Source: Thalassotalea mangrovi
GTDB taxonomy: Bacteria; Pseudomonadota; Gammaproteobacteria; Enterobacterales; Alteromonadaceae
Direction of reading: 5' to 3'
DNA: 64,000 bases
Assembly: GCF_005116735.1 (NCBI RefSeq)
Contig: NZ_SWDB01000004.1
Span: forward strand, 62,001 to 126,000
Below, in pieces: positions 37,363 through 47,983 of the stretch. Under the pieces are notes generated by a model. It was not told the origin of the DNA and did not search any database. It worked only from the letters and a program-made list of their open reading frames with translations. Position numbers and translations under genes: made by a program. Positions within the stretch are counted from its first letter, which is position 1. Every line of letters starts with the position of its first letter.

Positions 37363-38709
37363 TTAGTCTTTGGCTGTGATCTTGGCCTGGAACTGACCAT
37401 CTGCTAACTGCACACTAATGTTATCGTCGACATCAATGGCTGTTAAAGATCGTATGATATTACCTTGTTTATCCCGGGGAATCGCATAACCTCGGGCAAT
37501 GGTGGCCAGGGGACTGACAATATGTAAGTTATGCGCCAGATGCGCCAGTCGTTGTCGCTGTCGGTCACGGTTAATGATAATGCTTTGTTGCAGTCGGGCG
37601 TTAAGGTCGACCAACCGGGATTGTTGCAAGGTCAGTGTTCTGCCCGGAGAGCAGGACTGCAGGCGATTTTCCGCTCTTTCGGCGCGTAATTGTTTTTGCT
37701 GTAGCTGATTCAGTAACCCGTAAGTCAGTCGTTGCTGCAAGTCATCGGCGAGCTGTTGCTGATGTTGTAATTGTTGCTTGGGGTGGGTAAGCGCCAGCCG
37801 ATGTTGTATTCTGTCGTGTTGACGGTGCAGGTGACTGAACTGGTAGGCAATAAGGTGGCCGAGGCGTTGTCGATATTGTTGCACCTTATCCAGCAGGCTT
37901 TTGTTATCCTGGGTGACCAGTTCTGCTGCCGCCGAAGGGGTTGGGGCACGTAGATCGGCCACATAATCGCTTAAACTGATATCGACCTCGTGGCCGACGG
38001 CACTAATTACCGGAATTTCACAGGCAAAGATAGCTCTCACCACCGCTTCTTCACTGAAGGCCCAGAGATCTTCCAGGGAACCGCCGCCACGGCCAACGAT
38101 TAACACGTCGCATTCGTCACGGATATCGGCTACTTCAATGGTTTCAGCAATTTGCGCGGCAGCGCCATCACCCTGTACCAGGGTTGGATAAATAATCACC
38201 TGTACACCGGGATTGCGACGCTTCATTACCGTTAAAATATCATGGATAGCAGCGCCGGTGGCTGAGGTAATTACGCCAACGGTTTTAATATTTTCCGGTA
38301 GCGGTTGTTTGTAACGTTGGTCGAACAGCCCTTCGTGCAGTAACTGGGCTTTAAGCATCTCGAATTTTTGTCGTAGCAGTCCTTCACCAGCATCTTCCAT
38401 TTGCTCAATGATCAGCTGAAAGTCACCGCGCGGTTCGTAAAGGGAAACTTTCGCTTTGACCAAGACCTGCTTGCCATTTTCTGGTTTAATCCGAACCTGG
38501 CGATTGTTGCCGCGAAACATGGCACAACGGACCTGGGATTTACTGTCTTTTAATGATAAATACCAGTGCCCGGATCCGGCCGCCATAAAGTTTGAGATTT
38601 CTCCACATAACCACAGGGTGCGCATTTCCGTTTCAAGTAGAAAACGGACCTTTTTGGTCAGCTCGCTGACCTGCATAATATGGCGTTTTTGCTGATAATT
38701 AGGGGTCAT
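37363..38709 (-). CDS. xseA: Exodeoxyribonuclease VII large subunit
   Basis: 448 residues. An N-terminal OB-fold (about 12-110, VSELTKKVRFLLETEMRTLWLCGEISNF ... GHWYLSLKD) binds single-stranded DNA. The catalytic core holds TSATGAAIHDIL and GRGGGSLEDLWAF(S/N)EE, and the C-terminal half is a long Gln/Leu/Arg-rich coiled coil (about 270-400) that binds XseB. An alternative in-frame Met at residue 12 is possible. It is divergent from guaB, the usual neighbourhood. Confidence 0.95.
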   Translation of the reverse strand: MTPNYQQKRHIMQVSELTKKVRFLLETEMRTLWLCGEISNFMAAGSGHWYLSLKDSKSQVRCAMFRGNNRQVRIKPENGKQVLVKAKVSLYEPRGDFQLIIEQMEDAGEGLLRQKFEMLKAQLLHEGLFDQRYKQPLPENIKTVGVITSATGAAIHDILTVMKRRNPGVQVIIYPTLVQGDGAAAQIAETIEVADIRDECDVLIVGRGGGSLEDLWAFSEEAVVRAIFACEIPVISAVGHEVDISLSDYVADLRAPTPSAAAELVTQDNKSLLDKVQQYRQRLGHLIAYQFSHLHRQHDRIQHRLALTHPKQQLQHQQQLADDLQQRLTYGLLNQLQQKQLRAERAENRLQSCSPGRTLTLQQSRLVDLNARLQQSIIINRDRQRQRLAHLAHNLHIVSPLATIARGYAIPRDKQGNIIRSLTAIDVDDNISVQLADGQFQAKITAKD

Positions 38710-38763
38710 GATAAATTTTTAAGAGTTTTTCCCTGTTTTCGACGTTTTGTTACAAAATTTAAG

Positions 38764-38792
38764 TTTACTGTAAGGGGGTAAACGGATAAAAT
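38764..38792 (+). promoter_or_regulatory. guaB promoter
   Basis: TTTACT (38764-38769), 17-base spacer, TAAAAT (38787-38792), followed by a C-rich discriminator and then the guaB start about 40 bases downstream. Confidence 0.6.
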
Positions 38793-38832
38793 CCATCCGC
38801 AATATTTTAATGCCTTTAGGTGAGATGTTGCC

Positions 38833-40302
38833 ATGCTAAGAATCGCTCAAGAAGCCCTGACATTCGATGATGTACTGCTTGTACCTGCCCATTCGACTGT
38901 CTTACCCCACACCGCAAATCTTAAAACCAAATTAACCGAAAAGATAGAACTAAACGTGCCAATTTTATCCGCGTCCATGGATACGGTTACCGATGCTCGT
39001 CTGGCGATCGCATTGGCGCAGGAAGGTGGTCTGGGATTTATCCATAAAAACATGACGGCTGAAGAGCAGGCAGCAAATGTACGTCAGGTGAAAAAGTTTG
39101 AAAGTGGTATCGTTACCGATCCGGTAACGGTTACCCCGGATATGAGCATAGGTGAGGTTCGTAACCTCGCAGATGAACTCAAGTTTTCTGGTTTCCCTGT
39201 TGTCGATGCTGACAATAACCTGGTTGGCATCATTACCGGTCGCGATATGCGCTTTGAAACCAACTTTGACAAGCCGGTTTCTGAGTTAATGACCAGCAAA
39301 GAGCGATTAATCACGGTCAAGCCAGATGCAACCCGCGAAGAAATCCTGAATTTGATGCACACTAACCGCATCGAAAAAATCCTGATGATCAATGATGACT
39401 TTGAACTGGTCGGTATGATCACCGTTAAGGATTATCAAAAAGCCGAAAGCAAGCCAAATGCCTGTAAAGACGAGTTTGGGCGCTTACGGGTAGGTGCTGC
39501 CGTTGGTGTGGGTGCTGGTACCGATGAGCGCATTGCTGCCCTGGTTAAAGCCGGTGTTGATATTTTGCTAATTGATACCTCACACGGTCACTCCCAGGGC
39601 GTTATCGATCGGGTTCAGAAAACCCGCGCCGAATATCCGAATTTACAAATTGTTGCCGGTAATGTGGCAACTGCCGAAGGTGCGAAAGCGTTAGCTGAAG
39701 CTGGCGCCAATGCCGTTAAAGTTGGTATCGGCCCAGGCTCTATCTGTACTACCCGTATCGTTACTGGTTGTGGTGTGCCACAAATTACCGCCATTTCTGA
39801 AGCGGTGAAAGGCGTGTCTGGCATGGACATTCCAATTATCGCTGATGGTGGTATTCGTTTCTCTGGTGATATCGCAAAAGCCCTGGTAGCAGGCGCGCAC
39901 TGTGTCATGGTTGGCAGCATGTTAGCGGGTACTGAAGAAGCACCGGGTGACGTTGAGCTGTATCAGGGTCGCTATTATAAATCCTATCGTGGCATGGGGT
40001 CGTTAGGGGCGATGAACCAGAAAGAAGGCTCCAGCGATCGTTATTTCCAGAAAGCCGATGAAGCCGACAAGCTGGTACCGGAAGGTATCGAAGGCCGGGT
40101 TGCCTACAAAGGACCAATGGCGGCGATTATTCATCAGCAAATCGGTGGCATCCGTTCCGCCATGGGCTTAACCGGCTGTGCGACGATTGAGGAAATGCGC
40201 ACCAAGCCGCAGTTCGTGAAAATTACTGCTGCAGGTATGGGTGAGTCACATGTTCATGATGTCACCATTACCAAAGAAGCGCCTAACTATCGCTTAGGCT
40301 AA
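38833..40302 (+). CDS. guaB: Inosine-5'-monophosphate dehydrogenase
   Basis: 489 residues. It oxidises IMP to XMP with NAD+, the committed step to GMP. The barrel begins [13 protein letters not shown]; a pair of CBS domains is inserted at about 95-205 ([19 protein letters not shown]); the catalytic cysteine lies in [17 protein letters not shown] (about 300-316); and the mobile flap contains [10 protein letters not shown]. It is followed by a terminator and guaA, as in E. coli. Confidence 0.97.
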   Translation: MLRIAQEALTFDDVLLVPAHSTVLPHTANLKTKLTEKIELNVPILSASMDTVTDARLAIALAQEGGLGFIHKNMTAEEQAANVRQVKKFESGIVTDPVTVTPDMSIGEVRNLADELKFSGFPVVDADNNLVGIITGRDMRFETNFDKPVSELMTSKERLITVKPDATREEILNLMHTNRIEKILMINDDFELVGMITVKDYQKAESKPNACKDEFGRLRVGAAVGVGAGTDERIAALVKAGVDILLIDTSHGHSQGVIDRVQKTRAEYPNLQIVAGNVATAEGAKALAEAGANAVKVGIGPGSICTTRIVTGCGVPQITAISEAVKGVSGMDIPIIADGGIRFSGDIAKALVAGAHCVMVGSMLAGTEEAPGDVELYQGRYYKSYRGMGSLGAMNQKEGSSDRYFQKADEADKLVPEGIEGRVAYKGPMAAIIHQQIGGIRSAMGLTGCATIEEMRTKPQFVKITAAGMGESHVHDVTITKEAPNYRLG

Positions 40303-40306
40303 GACA

Positions 40307-40333
40307 ACAGGCCCGCAAGGGCCTGTTTTTGTT
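40307..40333 (+). terminator. Hairpin between guaB and guaA
   Basis: ACAGGCCC-gcaa-GGGCCTGT followed by TTTTGTT. It has full terminator form, 57 bp before the guaA start, so readthrough or a further promoter must supply guaA transcripts. Confidence 0.85.
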
Positions 40334-40389
40334 CATCCAGATTTAAATTTTTGCTGTTTCGACAGCCAGCTTATTAAGAGAAGAGACGA

Positions 40390-41967
40390 ATGAGTCAAAA
40401 TATTCACGATCATCGAATATTAATATTGGATTTTGGTTCCCAGTATACCCAGTTAATTGCCCGTCGCGTGCGCGAAATTGGCGTTTATTGTGAGTTGTGG
40501 GCCTGGGATGTGACTGAAGAGCAAATCCGCGAATTCAACCCGTCAGGAATTATTCTCGCCGGTGGTCCGGAGTCCGTTACCGAAGCTAACTCACCACGTG
40601 CACCTGAGTATGTATTTAATGCCAATGTTCCGGTACTTGGCATTTGTTATGGTATGCAAACCATGGCGGAGCAACTGGGCGGCGGCGTACAAAGCTCGAC
40701 TCATAAAGAGTTTGGCTATGCAGCGGTAGAAATCATTAAAGAGTCTTCATTGTTTAAGCACATCGAAGACAGCATTGGTGCCAATGGCAATGCACTATTA
40801 GATGTGTGGATGAGTCATGGTGACAAGGTTTCTGAGATCCCTGAAGGTTTCACAACAATCGCCCAGACACCAAGCTGTAAATATGCGGCAATGGCCAATG
40901 AAGACAAGCAGTTTTATGGCGTTCAGTTCCACCCGGAAGTGACTCACACCAAACAGGGGATGCGTATTTTAGAGCATTTCGTGATTGATATCTGTCAGTG
41001 TGAAAAGCTGTGGACGCCGAGTTCTATCATCGAAGATGCAATCGAGAAAATGAAGCAGCAAATCGGTGATGATGAAGTCGTTCTTGGTCTGTCGGGCGGT
41101 GTAGATTCATCGGTTGTCGCCATGCTGTTGCATCGTGCCATTGGTGATAAGCTGACCTGCGTATTTGTGGATAATGGCTTACTGCGTTTGCATGAAGGCA
41201 AACAGGTGATGGAAATGTTCGGTGATCACTTTGGCCTGAACATCGTTCATGTCAATGCCGAAGACCGATTCCTGGATCGCCTTGCGGGTGTTGATGAGCC
41301 GGAAGCAAAGCGTAAGATTATCGGTAATGTATTTGTTGAAGTATTTGACGAAGAAGCCGGTAAACTAGCGAATGCTAAGTGGTTAGCTCAAGGTACGATT
41401 TACCCGGACGTGATTGAATCTGCCGCATCAAAAACCGGTAAAGCTCACGTGATTAAATCGCATCACAACGTTGGTGGATTGCCGGAAGATATGGAACTGG
41501 GTCTGGTTGAGCCATTACGTGAATTGTTCAAAGATGAAGTTCGCAAAATTGGTTTAGAGCTGGGTCTGCCATACGACATGCTTTACCGTCACCCATTCCC
41601 GGGCCCTGGTTTAGGCGTTCGTGTTTTAGGTGAAGTGAAGAAAGAATATTGTGATCTGCTGCGTCGTGCCGATGCGATCTTCATTGAAGAGCTGCACAAG
41701 GCGGATTTGTATCACAAAGTCAGCCAGGCATTTACCGTATTCCTGCCGGTACGCTCGGTAGGCGTTATGGGCGATGGCCGCAAGTATGACTGGGTTGTGT
41801 CCCTGCGCGCCGTTGAAACTATCGACTTTATGACTGCGCACTGGGCCCATTTGCCATACGATTTCTTAGGATTAGTGTCTAACCGGATTATTAATGAAAT
41901 CGATGGTATTTCCCGCGTGGTATACGATATCTCAGGCAAGCCGCCAGCGACTATCGAGTGGGAATAA
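40390..41967 (+). CDS. guaA: GMP synthase (glutamine-hydrolysing)
   Basis: 525 residues, same as E. coli. It converts XMP to GMP. N-terminal class I glutaminase: nucleophile cysteine in [15 protein letters not shown] (about 86), His/Glu pair in QFHPEVTHT (about 182). The ATP-pyrophosphatase P-loop is [13 protein letters not shown] (about 234-246), and the C-terminal dimerisation domain ends in the conserved PPATIEWE. The gene has a clear terminator downstream. Confidence 0.98.
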   Translation: MSQNIHDHRILILDFGSQYTQLIARRVREIGVYCELWAWDVTEEQIREFNPSGIILAGGPESVTEANSPRAPEYVFNANVPVLGICYGMQTMAEQLGGGVQSSTHKEFGYAAVEIIKESSLFKHIEDSIGANGNALLDVWMSHGDKVSEIPEGFTTIAQTPSCKYAAMANEDKQFYGVQFHPEVTHTKQGMRILEHFVIDICQCEKLWTPSSIIEDAIEKMKQQIGDDEVVLGLSGGVDSSVVAMLLHRAIGDKLTCVFVDNGLLRLHEGKQVMEMFGDHFGLNIVHVNAEDRFLDRLAGVDEPEAKRKIIGNVFVEVFDEEAGKLANAKWLAQGTIYPDVIESAASKTGKAHVIKSHHNVGGLPEDMELGLVEPLRELFKDEVRKIGLELGLPYDMLYRHPFPGPGLGVRVLGEVKKEYCDLLRRADAIFIEELHKADLYHKVSQAFTVFLPVRSVGVMGDGRKYDWVVSLRAVETIDFMTAHWAHLPYDFLGLVSNRIINEIDGISRVVYDISGKPPATIEWE

Positions 41968-41990
41968 TCCAAGTTTTTAGTTGTTAGCCT

Positions 41991-42018
41991 AAAAAAGCCC
42001 GCGTGATGCGGGCTTTTT
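41991..42018 (+). terminator. guaA terminator
   Basis: AAAAAAGCCCGC-gtgat-GCGGGCTTTTT, a symmetric A/T-flanked hairpin. Confidence 0.93.
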
Positions 42019-42191
42019 CAATGTAATCGCGATTAAAACTGATAATCCGCCATCAGATTCAAGATAAAGCCATCCTCGGAATCAAAATCCCATTGATTGT
42101 TGTTTACAGGCAACATTTTAACGGATTTCTGCTTTCCTGTTTAAACAATCGATGCAATCATGGTTCAATAAAAGTCTTTGGAGAATTTAAT

Positions 42192-42770
42192 ATGGATCTC
42201 TACGGTTCTACCACATCACCGTTTGTCAGGCGCACTAGGTTATTATCCTCAGCCTACCTGGATGATGGCCTGGTCTTTCATGATATCGATATATTTGATC
42301 AACAGGGTCGGGAACTGTTAAGCCAGCATAACCCGACCCTGAAAGTGCCATTTTTGCTCGATGGCGAGCACAATATCTACGACTCACGGGTGATTTTTCG
42401 ATACCTGGCGAAAAAATTTGATCTTAATGAACTGAATTGGCAGCAGGAAAATCAGTTAACCCTGATTGATGCAGCGAGTGACTCTTTGGTGGAAATACTG
42501 TTGCTGATGCGCAGTGGTATTGATCCATCACAAAACGCCCTGTTTTTTAATTTACAGCGCGAACGCCTGGGAAAATTATTCGCAGTCCTGGAACAACAGG
42601 TGGAGCGTGGTGAGTACAACGACTGGTATTATCCGGCAATTTGTCTGTATTGCCTAATCGACTGGGCGATGTTTCGCGAGCTGGTAGATTTTTCTCCGTA
42701 TCCATCAATGCGTGCTTTTCATCAGCAATATGCGAGCCGTGATGATATTACGCGGACCGATCCTCGATAA
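42192..42770 (+). CDS. Glutathione S-transferase family protein
   Basis: 192 residues when started at ATG 42192, preceded by GGAGAATTTAAT. The first in-frame start, 33 codons earlier, gives an extension with no family resemblance. The thioredoxin-like N-terminal domain is clear: MDLYGSTTSPFVRRTRLL, cis-Pro segment TLKVPFLLDGE and the SNAIL-type binding residues as DSRVIFRYL (about 65). The C-terminal helical domain is short. A Ser/Thr near the N-terminus could activate glutathione. The substrate is unknown; it could be a stringent-starvation-like or disulfide-bond reductase-type GST. Confidence 0.82.
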   Translation: MDLYGSTTSPFVRRTRLLSSAYLDDGLVFHDIDIFDQQGRELLSQHNPTLKVPFLLDGEHNIYDSRVIFRYLAKKFDLNELNWQQENQLTLIDAASDSLVEILLLMRSGIDPSQNALFFNLQRERLGKLFAVLEQQVERGEYNDWYYPAICLYCLIDWAMFRELVDFSPYPSMRAFHQQYASRDDITRTDPR

Positions 42771-42810
42771 TGCAAATGAGCAGAGTTGCCCCTGCTCATG
42801 ATAAAGCCAG

Positions 42811-42837
42811 AAAAAAGGAAGCTTATAGCTTCCCTTT
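42811..42837 (-). terminator. Terminator between the GST gene and yggN
   Basis: GGAAGCT-tat-AGCTTCC stem with a six-A run on its left (a U-run on the minus strand) and CTTTAG on its right. Best placed as the terminator of the minus-strand yggN-like gene, possibly bidirectional. Confidence 0.75.
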
Positions 42838-42860
42838 AGTCGTTTGGGGAGAGTGGTTAT

Positions 42861-43670
42861 CTAATCGCGAACCTCGATTAAATCAAAATCGGCAAGTGCG
42901 GTAACACTTTCGCTAAGCTGGCTTTCGATCTTATTTAAATCATGGAGTTCTTCACACAATAATTCAGCTTCAGCTCCTAACTCTTCGGCTTGTGCTTCAA
43001 CGGCGACTTCGATATCTTCACCCATGCGCTCCATACGTTCACCAAAGGCTTCCATTTTTTGCTCAAAATCGCCTTCTTCATCATTCATGGCCTGGCCGAC
43101 GGCGATTAAGATATCGCCAACTGAATTGGCGACCAGATTCTCGATTTCCCCTTCCAGTTCATCTTCAATAAATTGGTCTAAATCATCGAAATCCTGCTCA
43201 GCCAGATATACAGCACCGTCCTCTGAGTGGAAGCGAGTACTTACTTTTTCGCGAATGGCAGCAAAAGATTCGTTTAAAGAATCGGTGGCTGTGTTCTCCT
43301 CACCGGTAAGCCCGGTCGCTACGTGGGATAAGGCTGAGAAAGCGATTTCCACCGCATCCAGGGCAATATTTACTACACGAGGAATTTGTTCATTGACGCC
43401 AGCTGCATAGTCGCTCACCAGTGCCTGTTGATCGTCGTTCAGGTCGACTTGCTTTCCGTTGACGAACAGATCTTTTTGATTATTGATTTGTACGATGGTG
43501 TTGTCGTTATCGAGAAAGCGGATGCTGTTCGCTTCAACCACAACACCGTAGTTCATATTGATCGAACAATGATCTGAGGTGAAGGTTGCATATTCCTTGT
43601 CGCCATGAGCATAGGCCGTGGTTGCCAGGGTTGAGGTAACCAATAAACCGGCTAGCATTAACTTTTTCAT
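42861..43670 (-). CDS. yggN: YggN family periplasmic protein (DUF2884)
   Basis: 269 residues with a cleavable signal peptide (MKKLMLAGLLVTSTLATTAYAHG). The mature N-terminal part, with CSINMNYGVVV, VQINNQKDLFVNGKQVDLNDDQQ and DYAAGVNEQIPRV, matches the DUF2884/YggN layout. The C-terminal half is a very acidic helical region (EDELEGEIENLV, MNDEEGDFEQKMEAFGERMERMGEDIEVAVEAQAEELG) likely to form a coiled coil. Function is unknown. It is monocistronic with its own terminator. Confidence 0.75.
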   Translation of the reverse strand: MKKLMLAGLLVTSTLATTAYAHGDKEYATFTSDHCSINMNYGVVVEANSIRFLDNDNTIVQINNQKDLFVNGKQVDLNDDQQALVSDYAAGVNEQIPRVVNIALDAVEIAFSALSHVATGLTGEENTATDSLNESFAAIREKVSTRFHSEDGAVYLAEQDFDDLDQFIEDELEGEIENLVANSVGDILIAVGQAMNDEEGDFEQKMEAFGERMERMGEDIEVAVEAQAEELGAEAELLCEELHDLNKIESQLSESVTALADFDLIEVRD

Positions 43671-43882
43671 GTTTCACTCCTGAGTCGGGTATCAGTGATT
43701 ACACTGAACCATTGTTATTTGCTGGTTGACGGTGACAAACTTGTCAGTCTGAGTTTAGTTAAGCAAGCTCCTTGCCAATAGTTAATAATCAATAAAAACA
43801 AGATGTTAATAACGTTGGTCGCAAAAGCAGAGAGCTGAAAAATTGTATAAGTAGTCAATCACACTACTTTTTAGTGTTTTTG

Positions 43883-45163
43883 TTATCTTTTCCTTTGCCG
43901 CTCAATGATGTACCTCGGGGTTTCCTGGTAACCCAGCAAAAATCTTCGCATTAAGTCTAGGGCCGCATTGGCAATATATGTCTGGAAAAATCGTCGAGGT
44001 CCGGGGAAATATAACTCTACCGTGTGAATATTGTCTTTGCTGCCCCAGGCCAGCCAGACGGTTCCCACCGGTTTCTCTTCACTGCCGCCATCAGGGCCGG
44101 CGATGCCTGATACGCTAACGCCAACATCGGCACCCGAGACTTGCAACGCGCCGCTGAGCATCTGCCATACAACGGCCTCGCTTACGGCTCCATCAGTCGC
44201 TAAGATGTTTTCATTTACCGCCAGTAACTGTTGTTTTATGCGGTTCGAGTAGGTAACAAAACCGGCTTCGAACACTGCTGAAGAACCAGGTACTGAAGTT
44301 ATTGATGATGCAATTAAACCGCCGGTGCAGGACTCTGCGGTGGTTAGGGTTTTGCCCTCACTTTTTAAAATATCAACCAGGGTTGTACTCAGGTCGCCTT
44401 CTCCTTCGCAGACAATATGCTGTGACAAAATAGACTTAACCCTGTCGGTCCAATGCTCTAAATCCTGATGGTGAGTTGCGTAATGAGCAGTAAGCTTGAC
44501 CTCTAAAAGTGGCTGGCTGGCGCGAAATCCCAAATCAATGTGCTTTGGCCAATCGGAAATTTTTTCATTAATGATTTTCTGTAATCCGGATTCGCCAATA
44601 CCAAATACTTTCAACTTATGGGTTTTGTTACTCATATCGTCAGGCATCAGGGTTTTTATTTGGGGCAGGATGCTTTCGATAACCATTTGTTTCATTTCCC
44701 TGGGTACTCCCGGGGTACAAAATACCAGGCATTTATTGAGTACCAGGGAAAAGCCGGGGGCACTGCCTATAGGATTGGCGATAATGTCGCAACCAATAGG
44801 CAAGATGGCTTGTTTGCGATTTGGCTCGGTCAACGGGTAGTGTCGTTTGTCGCACCAGGCCTGTAATTGTGCAAGTGCCTCTGGATGTTCTGCAAGTTCC
44901 AATCCTGACGCTGCCGCTAGCGCCTGGGCCGTCAAATCATCCACCGTTGGACCCAGTCCACCATTAATAATCAGCACATGGGCATCCGAAGAAAGTTTGG
45001 CAATTTGATCGACGAGCAAGGTCAGGTCGTCACCTACGGTGACTTTTTTGCTGACCTCAATACCCATTTCTTTGAGGCTCTGTGCCATAAATACCGAATT
45101 AGAATCGACGATGTCGCCGCTCATTAATTCATTACCAGTTAACAGGAGTTGCACATTTAACAT
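43883..45163 (-). CDS. cinA: CinA family protein (NMN deamidase / competence-damage protein)
   Basis: 426 residues with two domains. The N-terminal MoaB/MogA-like COG1058 domain (about 1-170) has LLLTGNELMSGDIVDSNS and NGGLGPTVDDLTAQA. The C-terminal nicotinamide-nucleotide amidase domain (about 265-415) has TAESCTGGLIASSITSVPGSS with the nucleophilic Ser, and GVSGIAGPDGGSEEKPVGTVW. It probably salvages NMN to NaMN in the pyridine nucleotide cycle, and the first domain may hydrolyse ADP-ribose. It is divergent from the DUF4097 gene. Confidence 0.93.
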   Translation of the reverse strand: MLNVQLLLTGNELMSGDIVDSNSVFMAQSLKEMGIEVSKKVTVGDDLTLLVDQIAKLSSDAHVLIINGGLGPTVDDLTAQALAAASGLELAEHPEALAQLQAWCDKRHYPLTEPNRKQAILPIGCDIIANPIGSAPGFSLVLNKCLVFCTPGVPREMKQMVIESILPQIKTLMPDDMSNKTHKLKVFGIGESGLQKIINEKISDWPKHIDLGFRASQPLLEVKLTAHYATHHQDLEHWTDRVKSILSQHIVCEGEGDLSTTLVDILKSEGKTLTTAESCTGGLIASSITSVPGSSAVFEAGFVTYSNRIKQQLLAVNENILATDGAVSEAVVWQMLSGALQVSGADVGVSVSGIAGPDGGSEEKPVGTVWLAWGSKDNIHTVELYFPGPRRFFQTYIANAALDLMRRFLLGYQETPRYIIERQRKR

Positions 45164-45323
45164 AGGGTTATCCGAGGCTTTAGGTGACAGTCATGATAGC
45201 GATTCTTGATGCGGATTGAAAAATTTTTAGCATCTTTTAAACCTTTTTCCAGTTAGTGACATCCTATTCAACAAATCAATGATGTTAATCGTCATTCCCA
45301 TAGTTTTACGAAAGGAAAAAACA

Positions 45324-46076
45324 ATGAAAAAGTTATCTTTAATTAGTCTGGCATTAGCGTCGCTGATCACCTTCCAGGCGCAGGCGGACGCTGACAAGAC
45401 CATCGAAAAAACCTTCGATTTAAGCGGTAAAGGCGAGCTGTTAGTCGATAACGTTAATGGCAACGTTGAAATTACCGGTTGGGATCAAAATCAAATTAGC
45501 GTAAAAGCCATTGTCACCGCTGATGATGAGGAAGACTTAGAAAATGTTGACGTGAAAATGCGCCAAAGTGGTAATCGCGTCAGTATCGAAACCGATTATA
45601 AAGAGCGCGGCGGCTGGGGCAGTAATAATTCTGGCAGTGTTGAATACCTGATCCAGGTGCCGGTAACCACGGATTTGAGTGAGATTGATCTGGTTAATGG
45701 TGCGTTAAGCGTTGATGGAGTCCGTGGTGAGTTAAATGCGGATATGGTCAACGGTTCCATTGAAGCGTCGGGCCTGGCGTCAAATGTTGAAGTGGATGCG
45801 GTCAACGGCGGCATCGAGTTAACCTTCGCCGATGATGCGAAGAATATCGATATTGAAGTGGAAACCGTCAACGGTGGAATTCGCATTCACCTGCCGGAAG
45901 AATTTGGCGCCAAAGTTGATGCCAGTACTGGTAATGGTTCGATTCGTACTGAATTTGGATTGACCGGTGAAAAAGGAAAATACTACGGTACGGATCTGAA
46001 AGGCAAGTTTGGTGATGCCAGCTCATCACTGGATCTGGAAAGTGTAAATGGTTCGATTCGGGTAATGAAAAAGTAG
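45324..46076 (+). CDS. Secreted DUF4097 family beta-strand-repeat protein
   Basis: 250 residues from ATG 45324, placed after AAAGGAAAAAAC. It directly begins a signal peptide (MKKLSLISLALASLITFQAQA), so the 15 upstream codons are excluded. The mature part is a right-handed beta-helix-like repeat with recurring V(N)GxIE units: LVDNVNGNVEITGW, DLVNGALSVDGV, ADMVNGSIEASGL, VDAVNGGIEL, ETVNGGIRIHL, LESVNGSIRVM. This matches DUF4097/DUF4098 proteins, often in envelope stress loci with anti-sigma or DUF4153-type partners. It is convergent with the DUF4153 gene. Confidence 0.85.
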   Translation: MKKLSLISLALASLITFQAQADADKTIEKTFDLSGKGELLVDNVNGNVEITGWDQNQISVKAIVTADDEEDLENVDVKMRQSGNRVSIETDYKERGGWGSNNSGSVEYLIQVPVTTDLSEIDLVNGALSVDGVRGELNADMVNGSIEASGLASNVEVDAVNGGIELTFADDAKNIDIEVETVNGGIRIHLPEEFGAKVDASTGNGSIRTEFGLTGEKGKYYGTDLKGKFGDASSSLDLESVNGSIRVMKK

Positions 46077-46141
46077 TCATCGCCGAACGATATAACGAGG
46101 AGCATGTATGCAAACCGCATTCATGCCCTTTTTATTGATCT

Positions 46142-47857
46142 TTACAGAGGAACCCGTAACCGGACTTCACCGATCATGATATCCTGCCACATCGGATCAA
46201 CCGTTTTAATCTTACCCGTATCTAACAGTTTCCTGATATCGGCCAGATCGTCACTGTCATTGCCGTTATAATAGAGCCCCTGACTGTGCCAGGCTTCGGC
46301 CTCGTTGGTTCTCCAGATATTAATGTTGGTGAAATTCGATGACTGCTCAACGCTCAGGTATTCTGGTGTTGAATCCTGATTAAGGTCAAATGCAATCAGG
46401 GTATAATGCTGATGGCCGAGTCGAAACCATCGATTATTTTCCTGATTATATAAAGCGTTGAGCAAGTCATCAGGAAATTGCCTGGCATCTGGCCAGTAAT
46501 CGACAAACTGCTGAAATTGCGCCAGGCTTACCTCTTCATCTGCATCCCGTTTTGGTGCATAGATACGGTCAATTTTTGTTACCAGCGCTGGGTGTGAGAC
46601 TTGCAGAGATTTTTTTAATTGTTGCAGTGCCAGATAGCCAGAGCGACCGAGATTCCAGCGGAAATAATTAATATCCAATTCCTCGGCTTCGATAACATTA
46701 TCATCCAACCGCTGTATCTGGCTGTTGGCAGATATTTGCTGAAAATTAAGGAGCGGGGTATTAACCACAATCATCAGCAACAGCATAACCAACCCCATAC
46801 GTACATTTACCCGACTCAATGTGTTCAGCCACTTATCCTTTTGGCGAACAATACCCTGTAAATAACCGAGACAAAAACAGGTGAGAATTGCCCAGATCAT
46901 TACCCCCCAACAACGGCTGACACTCCATCCGTATTGATCAATACGAAGCCAGAGACCATAAGCAATAATGACGCTGTATATTGGCAATATCGCGATGCTC
47001 AGATAAATAAAACGATGCCAGAACATGGGATAGGGTAGTTGTTGATGCTGATTTTGATAGACCGCATTGACAAAAAATAACGTCATCGCTTGTAATGCCA
47101 GAAGCAGGGCACTCCCGTGCCCGGTAGCCCAGAGTTTTTCCAAACCAGTAAACGGTAACGTAAACAGGAAAGCGACGCCAACAAACGCCAGCATCGGCAA
47201 CAGGAACTTGATCAGGGTTTGTAAAATACTGGCAATGATGTCGACGGTTTTGCTAATGCGGCGAAAGGTGATGATGGCAAAGCCAAATGCCATACAAATT
47301 ACCGGGATATTAAACCAGGATTGCTGCAAAAGGTTACTGAACAGGTCAATGCCAATCACCTCAAACAGGGCCGCACCTAAGTTCAATATGGCAAACAAAA
47401 TTAAGGTAAATAATGTGGATTCTGCGGCAATTAAAAAATTGCGCCAGGATAGCTGAAAAAGCTTTTGGTAATTGAGCGAGTCATGTTCGCTCCACAGTTG
47501 ACCGTACATGATGGCCTTAAATGAGGCAATGCCGGTTGTCACTACAAACGCAAACAGTATGCCACCAGACTCGATAATTTCCACGGGTGTTTGTTGAATG
47601 CCAGTATAGCTGGCCATCGCAGTCAGGATAATGGCAAATATGCCAAGAAAAGAGAGTAATCGTTGCCAGTTTTGCGGCGTTGAAGATAGCAAAAATAACA
47701 CCGGTAATACGATGCTTACCGCCACCAAAGGGTTAAACCAAATCGGGTCGGTGGCCGGAAATATCTGTTGCTCAAAACTGTAATAAAGAAACCACAGGGT
47801 AATGCCCTGTAGTAGTGACACACTTAAGGTGAGAGTTTTTGCCAGCTGTTTATCCAT
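46142..47857 (-). CDS. DUF4153 domain integral membrane protein
   Basis: 571 residues. About eleven hydrophobic segments fill residues 10-370, starting with TLTLSVSLLQGITLWFLYYSF. A periplasmic soluble C-terminal domain follows (about 390-571), with YFRWNLGRSGYLALQQL and NIWRTNEAEAWHSQGLYYNG. The Asn/Asp/His-rich soluble part and the membrane part agree with the DUF4153 family, whose function is not established. It is downstream and convergent to the DUF4097 gene, and divergent from the esterase with a MITE-like element in between. Confidence 0.75.
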   Translation of the reverse strand: MDKQLAKTLTLSVSLLQGITLWFLYYSFEQQIFPATDPIWFNPLVAVSIVLPVLFLLSSTPQNWQRLLSFLGIFAIILTAMASYTGIQQTPVEIIESGGILFAFVVTTGIASFKAIMYGQLWSEHDSLNYQKLFQLSWRNFLIAAESTLFTLILFAILNLGAALFEVIGIDLFSNLLQQSWFNIPVICMAFGFAIITFRRISKTVDIIASILQTLIKFLLPMLAFVGVAFLFTLPFTGLEKLWATGHGSALLLALQAMTLFFVNAVYQNQHQQLPYPMFWHRFIYLSIAILPIYSVIIAYGLWLRIDQYGWSVSRCWGVMIWAILTCFCLGYLQGIVRQKDKWLNTLSRVNVRMGLVMLLLMIVVNTPLLNFQQISANSQIQRLDDNVIEAEELDINYFRWNLGRSGYLALQQLKKSLQVSHPALVTKIDRIYAPKRDADEEVSLAQFQQFVDYWPDARQFPDDLLNALYNQENNRWFRLGHQHYTLIAFDLNQDSTPEYLSVEQSSNFTNINIWRTNEAEAWHSQGLYYNGNDSDDLADIRKLLDTGKIKTVDPMWQDIMIGEVRLRVPL

Positions 47858-47983
47858 TATCAGGCCTTTTTATTTTTACTGTACATTAATTAACCTTTTG
47901 TTTGTACATTAAAAATGGCATTGGACTGGAGGACTAGATTCATCAGTCGGGTTTATGTGTATAATCGGCTTTCTTTAATTCTA

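Noticed and set aside
43840-43875. cinA terminator
   Set aside because: A weak AGTAGT..ACTACT stem with AT-rich surroundings; the minus-strand U-tract is too distant to support it.
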